Shown: one piece after another, positions 1 through 3,965 of the stretch
Layout of the letters: every line of letters begins with the position of its first letter
Numbering within the stretch: the stretch's first letter is position 1
Origin: Streptosporangiaceae bacterium
GTDB lineage: Bacteria > Actinomycetota > Actinomycetes > Streptosporangiales > Streptosporangiaceae
Length of the DNA: 6,089 nt
NCBI GenBank assembly: GCA_030040815.1
Contig: JASHSZ010000416.1
Location: 1-6,089 of the forward strand
Reading direction: 5' to 3'
Notes under the pieces: generated by a model
What the model was told of the DNA's origin: nothing
Seen by the model: the letters and a program-made list of their open reading frames with translations, nothing else
The model's database searches: none
Program-made: the position numbers and the translations under genes

Positions 1-2
1 GC

Positions 3-158
3 CAGCACCACCTGACTGACGTGCTGGAAGATCTGATCCTGGTCAGCGCCGCGGCCCGGCACAGCCTTGCCGTTGGCGCCGACACCGCCCCGGTCGTGCT
101 GTCCCATACCCCGACGGTACCGGCGCGGCGGCGACCGTGGATCAGCCCCAGGTCCTAA
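3..158 (+). CDS. C-terminal fragment of an unidentified upstream protein
   Basis: The plus-strand frame beginning at base 3 is open from the window edge to a TAA at 156-158, giving 51 residues of a protein whose start lies outside the window. About 84 percent of its codons end in G or C, as in the real genes here, which argues that it is coding. The visible part begins with a probable helix (LTDVLEDLILVSAAARHSLAVG) and ends in a proline/arginine-rich tail (PARRRPWISPRS), the look of a protein C-terminus. No catalytic motif is visible and I do not recognise the family. It is separated from the SDR gene by 71 bases and may or may not share its transcript. The open frame and codon bias are seen directly; that this is a real gene is inference. 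Confidence 0.55.
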   Translation, partial: QHHLTDVLEDLILVSAAARHSLAVGADTAPVVLSHTPTVPARRRPWISPRS

Positions 159-194
159 GACCATGGTCGTAGCCATACGCCGGCGTGCGGCCGA

Positions 195-230
195 TGCGAC
201 GCGGCGGCTGGCTGCTTACCGTCGGGCTTA
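195..230 (+). promoter_or_regulatory. Possible promoter of the SDR/QueA-like unit, near-leaderless
   Basis: TACCGT at 217-222 matches the actinobacterial -10 pattern TANNNT and ends seven bases before the ATG at 230, so transcription would start at or very near the A of the start codon. A poor -35 candidate, TGCGAC at 195-200, lies 16 bases upstream of it. No purine-rich Shine-Dalgarno sequence precedes the ATG, which agrees with a leaderless message. This rests on motif matching in GC-rich DNA and is tentative. Confidence 0.35.
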
Positions 231-982
231 TGAACACTCCACGAGTAGCCATCGTCACCGGCGCCTCCCGTGGCCTGGGCCGCGCGCTGACCGGCGCGCT
301 GGCCGCGACCGGATATCACGTCGTGATCGACGCCCGCGACGGCGCGGCGCTGCGAGCCGCCGCAGCCGAGCTGTGCGCGACCCACGATCTTCCCGCGAGC
401 CAGGTCCTGCCGCTGGCGGGAGATATCACCGATCCGGCGCACCGGGCGGAGCTGGCCGCCGCTGCGGCCGATCTCGGCGGTGCCACCTTGCTCGTCAACA
501 ACGCCGGCACGCTCGGCGTCAGCCCGCTCCCGGCCCTGGCCGACTACCCGGCCGCGGACCTGCTGTCGTCGTTGGAGATCAACGTCGTCGCCCCGATAGC
601 GCTGACCCAGCTCGTCCTGCCCGGCCTGCGTCGTCTCGGCGGCGCCGTGCTCAGCATCACCTCCGATGCCGCCATTGAGGCGTACGCCGGGTGGGGCGGC
701 TACGGCGCGGCCAAGGCCGCGCTCGAGCAGGCCTGCCACGTGCTCGCCGCCGAGGAGCCCGCCGTCCGGGTCTGGTGGGTCGACCCCGGAGACTTGCGCA
801 CCCAGATGCACCAGCAGGCCTATCCAGGTGCGGACATCTCGGACCGGCCGCTACCAGTGACCGTGACACCGGCCTTCGTCCGGCTGATCGCCGAGCGGCT
901 GCCGAGCGGCAGGTACCGCGCGGCCGACCTGCTGCCTGCCGGGTCGGCGGGTACCGCAGCGACCGCAGGGGCGGCGCGATGA
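230..982 (+). CDS. SDR-family NAD(P)-dependent oxidoreductase
   Basis: This is a 250-residue classical short-chain dehydrogenase/reductase, a soluble Rossmann-fold enzyme that moves hydride between NAD(P)H and a carbonyl or alcohol. Visible motifs: cofactor-binding TGASRGLG at residues 10-17, an ARD segment at 35-37 whose Arg36 suggests NADP(H) preference, GDITD at 64-68, NNAG at 90-93, the structural/catalytic Asn118, catalytic Ser145, and YGAAK at 158-162 (Tyr158, Lys162). Ser and Tyr are 13 residues apart, the usual spacing. PGD at 186-188 replaces the common PG(x)V/T stretch after the active site. Length is normal for the family. The ATG at 230 is chosen because it puts the glycine-rich loop at residue 10; an in-frame GTG at 185 would add 15 basic residues foreign to the family. 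The stop overlaps the next start (ATGA, 979-982), so the two genes are probably translationally coupled. The substrate cannot be predicted. The fold is nearly certain. Confidence 0.93.
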   Translation: MNTPRVAIVTGASRGLGRALTGALAATGYHVVIDARDGAALRAAAAELCATHDLPASQVLPLAGDITDPAHRAELAAAAADLGGATLLVNNAGTLGVSPLPALADYPAADLLSSLEINVVAPIALTQLVLPGLRRLGGAVLSITSDAAIEAYAGWGGYGAAKAALEQACHVLAAEEPAVRVWWVDPGDLRTQMHQQAYPGADISDRPLPVTVTPAFVRLIAERLPSGRYRAADLLPAGSAGTAATAGAAR

Positions 983-2088
983 CCCCCGCCCTGGCGGAGC
1001 CCCGCGAGCTGAACACGACCGTGCGGCCCGAACTGGAGGCGCACGAGCCCCCCGAGGCGCGCGGCGCCAGCCGGGCAGACGTCCGGCTCGTGGTCAGCAG
1101 GACGGCAGCCGGCGAGGTCAGTCACCACGACTTCGCCGCGCTGCCGGACCTGCTGCTGCCGGGCGACCTGCTCGTAGTGAACAACTCCGCCACCCTGCCC
1201 GCCGCCGTGCCGGTACCAGCGGCTCCGGCCGCGCTCGCCGGGAGCGACCCGCTGTCGGTGCACTTTTCCACGGCCATGCCCGATGGCGGCTGGCTGGTCG
1301 AGCTGCGGTCCAGCCGCGGCAGTGCCACGAGACCGTTCGGGGGCGGGGCAGCCGGGCTGGCCATCGAGCTGCCGGCCGGTGCCGTGCTGACTCTGGACCG
1401 CCGGTTCAGCCACCGGCTCTGGCACGCCAGGCTGTCGACCGCCGTCGTGCCCTACCTGGTTCATCACGGGCAGCCCATCAGGTACTCCTACGTGCCCAGG
1501 CCGTGGCCCATCGAGGCCTACCAGACGGTCTTCGCGACGTGGCCGGGCAGCGCCGAGATGCCGAGCGCAGCGCGGCCGTTCACGGCGGAGATCGTTACCA
1601 GGCTGGTCAGCCGTGGCGTGACGATCGCGCCGGTCACGCTGCACACCGGGGTGTCGTCTCTCGAAGGCGGCGAGGATCCCTATCCGGAGTCCTATGACGT
1701 GCCGGCCACGACGGCGCGGCTCGTGAACCTCACCAGGCAGACAGGCGGCCGGGTGGTCGCGGCAGGCACCACCGTTGTCCGCGCGCTGGAGAGCGCCGCG
1801 CTGGCCCAGGGCAACGTGATCGAGTCCGCTGCCGCCCGGGCGACCGTCGGGTCGGGCGCCGGGCCCGTGGGCCCGGCCGCTGGCTGGACGTCGCACGTCG
1901 TCACCAGGCATACCGGCGTCGCCGTCGTCGACGGGCTGCTGACCGGCTTGCACGAGCCGCGGTCCACGCACCTGTGGATGCTCGCCGCGTTCGCCGACCG
2001 CGCGTTGCTGCGCCGTTGCTACCAGGAGGCTGCCGAGCGCGGCTATCACTGGCACGAGTTCGGCGACGTGCACCTGCTGCTGCCCTGA
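979..2088 (+). CDS. QueA-family protein (SAM:tRNA ribosyltransferase-isomerase-like), divergent
   Basis: The 369-residue product is close in length to bacterial QueA, which transfers and isomerises the ribosyl part of S-adenosylmethionine onto preQ1-modified tRNA to give epoxyqueuosine. Family landmarks appear in order: PGDLLVVNNSATLPA (61-75), YQTVFA (181-186) before PSAARPFTAEI (195-205), VTLHTGVSS (219-227), YPESYDVP (235-242), GGRVVAAGTTVVRALES (257-272), WTSHVVTRHTG (303-313), VVDGLLTGLHEPRSTHLWMLAAF (316-338) and a YHWHEFGDVHLLL ending (356-368). Several are altered: PTAGLHF is PSAARPF and NFHLPxST is GLHEPRST. A GAGPVGPAAG linker (293-302) sits before the C-terminal block. ATG 979 follows AGGGG (967-971) by seven bases and overlaps the SDR stop. 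No tgt, queC/D/E/F/G or secD/yajC neighbour is present in the window. Family membership is firm; true queuosine activity is uncertain, hence no gene symbol. Confidence 0.88.
   Translation: MTPALAEPRELNTTVRPELEAHEPPEARGASRADVRLVVSRTAAGEVSHHDFAALPDLLLPGDLLVVNNSATLPAAVPVPAAPAALAGSDPLSVHFSTAMPDGGWLVELRSSRGSATRPFGGGAAGLAIELPAGAVLTLDRRFSHRLWHARLSTAVVPYLVHHGQPIRYSYVPRPWPIEAYQTVFATWPGSAEMPSAARPFTAEIVTRLVSRGVTIAPVTLHTGVSSLEGGEDPYPESYDVPATTARLVNLTRQTGGRVVAAGTTVVRALESAALAQGNVIESAAARATVGSGAGPVGPAAGWTSHVVTRHTGVAVVDGLLTGLHEPRSTHLWMLAAFADRALLRRCYQEAAERGYHWHEFGDVHLLLP
1858..1877. repeat. Perfect 9-bp inverted repeat inside the QueA-like gene
   Basis: GCCGGGCCC at 1858-1866 and GGGCCCGGC at 1869-1877 are exact reverse complements separated by GT. 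They encode the Gly/Ala/Pro linker GAGPVGPAAG of the QueA-like protein. The repeat is seen directly. It may only reflect GC-rich codons for small residues; a role as an RNA hairpin or protein site is not supported by context. Confidence 0.5.
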
Positions 2089-2106
2089 CGTGCTGCAAGG
2101 CGCACC

Positions 2107-2142
2107 CTGACCGGCCGGGCAGAGGTGCGGTACCGATAGCGT
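2107..2142 (+). promoter_or_regulatory. Weak candidate promoter for serB
   Basis: In the 63-base gap before serB, CTGACC (2107-2112) resembles a -35 element, and TACCGA (2131-2136) lies 18 bases further on as an imperfect -10. TAGCGT (2137-2142) is a better TANNNT match and ends nine bases before the serB ATG. Either choice gives a leader of only a few bases. Motif matches in GC-rich DNA are weak evidence, and serB could instead be read through from the QueA-like gene. Confidence 0.25.
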
Positions 2143-2151
2143 TGAAATGCT

Positions 2152-3381
2152 ATGTCCGATCCGCAGATCACGCTGCTGGTGACGTTGACGGGCCATGACC
2201 GGCCAGGAGTGACGTCCCGGCTGTTCACCGTCCTAGCCGGGCACAGCCTTACGGTCGTCGACATGGAGCAGGTGGTGATCCGCGGTCGCCTCGTGCTCGG
2301 GGTTCTGCTCGCCGCCGACCGCGCACCCGACCTGACCGTGATCCACCAGCAGATCACGGCGCTGGCAGCGCACCTGGGCATGGAAGCCGAGATCACGATG
2401 GGGTCGCGCGAGCCGCCTCGGCGGCCCGGTGCTGGGCTGCACGTCACCGTGCTGGGGCGGTCGCTGCAGCCGTCGGCAATCGCCGCCATCGCGGGCAGGA
2501 TCGCGGCCAGCGGCGCGAACATCGACCGCATCGGCCGGCTCGCGGACCGTCCCGTTACCTGCCTCGAGTTCGACGTCTCCGGAGCCGACGCTGCGGGCCT
2601 GCGGACTGCCTTGGCAAGGGACGCTGCCGAACTGGGCGTCGACGTGGCCGTCCAGCGTGGCGGCCTGCACCGTCGCGCCATGCGGCTCGTCGTGATGGAC
2701 GTCGACTCGACCCTGCTGCGGGACGAGGTCATCGAGCAGCTGGCCGCCCAGGCGGGCTGCGCGGCGGAGGTGAGCGCGGTGACGGCTGCCGCCATGCACG
2801 GCGAGTTCGATTTCGCCGAGGCGCTGCACCGCCGGGTGGCGCTGCTGGCCGGACTGGACGCTGCGGCGATCGACGAGGTGCTGGCAGGCGCGAGGCTCGC
2901 GCCGGGTGCCCGCACGCTGATCCGCACCCTGCACCGGCTCGGTTATCGCTGCGGCGTGGTGAGCGGGGGGTTCACGCAGATCACTGACTGGCTGACACTT
3001 GAGCTAGGGCTCGACTTCGCCGAGGCGAACACTCTCGAGATTGTGCACGGGAAGCTCACCGGCAGGGTGATCGGGCAGCTCGTCGACCGGCCGGGCAAGG
3101 AGCGCGCGCTCCGCAGGTTCGCCGCGGCGGCCGGTGTCCCGCTGAGCCAGACAGTCGCCGTCGGCGACGGCGCCAACGATCTGGACATGATCTCGGCGGC
3201 CGGACTCGGCATAGCGTTTAACGCCAAGCCAGCCGTCCGGGACGCGGCCGACACGGCGCTCAACGTCCCGCATCTAGACGCGATCTTGTATCTGCTCGGC
3301 ATCAGCCGCGAAGACGTGGAAACGGCCGACGCGGAGGACGAGCTGCTGGTCTCCGGCGGCGTGGTCAGCAGCCGCGACTAA
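2152..3381 (+). CDS. serB: Phosphoserine phosphatase SerB, tandem-ACT type
   Basis: SerB hydrolyses O-phospho-L-serine to L-serine, the last step of the phosphorylated serine pathway, in the cytoplasm with Mg2+. The 409 residues contain two N-terminal ACT domains (about 5-83 and 95-168) and a HAD-superfamily phosphatase domain (about 176-385). ACT1 keeps the DRPG turn (17-20) typical of amino-acid binding; in ACT2 the matching place reads GRSLQPS, so its site may be degenerate. HAD motifs: DVDST at 183-187 (nucleophile Asp183, acid/base Asp185), Glu192 in the following helix, SGG at 271-273, Lys316, and GDGANDLDM at 338-346 (metal ligand Asp339). Length and architecture match Mycobacterium SerB2, where the ACT domains mediate oligomerisation and serine feedback. 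The start is forced: an in-frame TGA at 2143-2145 lies just upstream. No Shine-Dalgarno is evident, so translation may be leaderless or coupled. The gene converges on the next one with a one-base gap. Confidence 0.96.
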   Translation: MSDPQITLLVTLTGHDRPGVTSRLFTVLAGHSLTVVDMEQVVIRGRLVLGVLLAADRAPDLTVIHQQITALAAHLGMEAEITMGSREPPRRPGAGLHVTVLGRSLQPSAIAAIAGRIAASGANIDRIGRLADRPVTCLEFDVSGADAAGLRTALARDAAELGVDVAVQRGGLHRRAMRLVVMDVDSTLLRDEVIEQLAAQAGCAAEVSAVTAAAMHGEFDFAEALHRRVALLAGLDAAAIDEVLAGARLAPGARTLIRTLHRLGYRCGVVSGGFTQITDWLTLELGLDFAEANTLEIVHGKLTGRVIGQLVDRPGKERALRRFAAAAGVPLSQTVAVGDGANDLDMISAAGLGIAFNAKPAVRDAADTALNVPHLDAILYLLGISREDVETADAEDELLVSGGVVSSRD

Positions 3382-3382
3382 G

Positions 3383-3883
3383 CTACCCGCCCGAGGACCC
3401 AGTCTTGGGTGCCCAGGATGCGACGAGCCTGCCTGTTCCCGGTGCCGCGGCTGCCCAGTCGGCGGAGATCGCGATGACCGCGATCGCGGCGGTCGGAAAG
3501 TCAGGCTCGGCTCCTGTTAGCAGCCCGACGAGTTCGGCTGCGGCCGGATTGTGGCCAATGTAGAGGAGAGTGCCGACCCGCTCGCTCGTCTGCTGGATGA
3601 TCTCGGCGAGGTCGCCGCTGTCGGCCAGATAGAGGCGCCGCTCGGCGGAGAACTCGGGCTTGCCGCCGAGTTGCTTCGCGAGGAGCTTCCATGTCTGCCG
3701 GGTCCGCCGGGCCGCCGAGCAGAGCACGAGATCCGGAGACAGTCCGCGGCTGGTGAGCCACCGACCGGCCGCGGCGCTGTCCCGCTCGCCCCGCGGTGCC
3801 AGCGCCCGCTCGAAGTCCGGCCCGCCGGGCAGCTCGCCAGCCTTGGCGTGCCGCATCACAATCAGGGTGTGGGCGTCATGCAT
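3383..3883 (-). CDS. SixA-type histidine phosphatase
   Basis: A 166-residue cytoplasmic protein of the histidine phosphatase (phosphoglycerate-mutase-like) superfamily, short SixA branch. Near the N-terminus the RHAKA motif carries Arg11 and the phospho-accepting His12; SAARRTRQT at 56-64 supplies Ser56 and the second phosphate-binding Arg59; GHNP at 110-113 supplies the second catalytic His111. LYLADS (84-89) is also typical of this branch. E. coli SixA removes phosphate from phosphohistidine on proteins (the ArcB HPt domain, the PTS protein NPr); no such partner is visible here, so the substrate in this organism is unknown, and a small-molecule phosphate ester is equally possible. The start ATG (3881-3883) places RHAKA at residue 11, as usual; a weak GGA lies just upstream. 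The gene lies downstream of hppA on the same strand across a hairpin-bearing gap, and ends tail-to-tail with serB. Confidence 0.9.
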   Translation of the reverse strand: MHDAHTLIVMRHAKAGELPGGPDFERALAPRGERDSAAAGRWLTSRGLSPDLVLCSAARRTRQTWKLLAKQLGGKPEFSAERRLYLADSGDLAEIIQQTSERVGTLLYIGHNPAAAELVGLLTGAEPDFPTAAIAVIAISADWAAAAPGTGRLVASWAPKTGSSGG

Positions 3884-3898
3884 GGTTCCATCGTCCGC

Positions 3899-3914
3899 TA
3901 CGCGTGCGCGCGCA
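3899..3914. other. Alternating pyrimidine-purine run in the hppA/sixA-like gap
   Basis: Bases 3899-3914 (TACGCGTGCGCGCGCA) alternate strictly pyrimidine-purine for 16 positions, mostly CG steps. Such runs can adopt Z-DNA under negative supercoiling. It lies in the gap where a promoter of the SixA-like gene would be expected. The pattern is seen directly; any structural or regulatory role is inference. Confidence 0.4.
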
Positions 3915-3916
3915 GC

Positions 3917-3954
3917 GCAGGGGGCAGGCCATCGGCTGATAGCCTGCCCCCTGC
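3917..3954 (-). terminator. Strong hairpin after hppA, probable terminator without U-tract
   Basis: GCAGGGGGCAGGC (3917-3929) and GCCTGCCCCCTGC (3942-3954) form a perfect 13-bp stem with a 12-base loop, in which ATC/GAT could pair further around GGCT. It begins 11 bases past the hppA stop codon, so it would fold at the 3' end of the hppA transcript. No T-run follows on the minus strand; U-less hairpins of this type are commonly predicted as terminators or 3'-end stabilisers in actinobacteria. As the SixA-like gene follows on the same strand, the hairpin could also act as an attenuator or processing site between the two. Confidence 0.7.
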
Positions 3955-3965
3955 CTGCACCGCGG

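Noticed and set aside
185..229. GTG at 185 as the start of the SDR gene
   Set aside because: It would add 15 residues not expected before the glycine-rich loop, and the -10-like box falls between it and the ATG at 230.
2071..2127. Possible long-range stem: CACCT and CTGCCC (2071-2085) with GGGCAG and AGGTG (2117-2127)
   Set aside because: The arms are interrupted by a four-base bulge, the loop is over 30 bases, and half of it is coding. Too weak to call a terminator or leader structure.
820..2196. 458-residue minus-strand open frame opposite the SDR end and the QueA-like gene
   Set aside because: It lies antisense to a gene with clear family motifs. Its product is an Arg/Gly/Gln/His-rich sequence with no recognisable domain, as expected from reading GC-biased codons backwards.
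2046..2927. 293-residue minus-strand open frame opposite serB
   Set aside because: Ser/Arg/Ala-rich low-complexity product antisense to a SerB with all catalytic motifs intact.
3877..3884. CATGCATG palindrome over the sixA-like start codon
   Set aside because: Only eight bases, and explained by the ATG CAT (Met-His) codons; no further symmetry around it.
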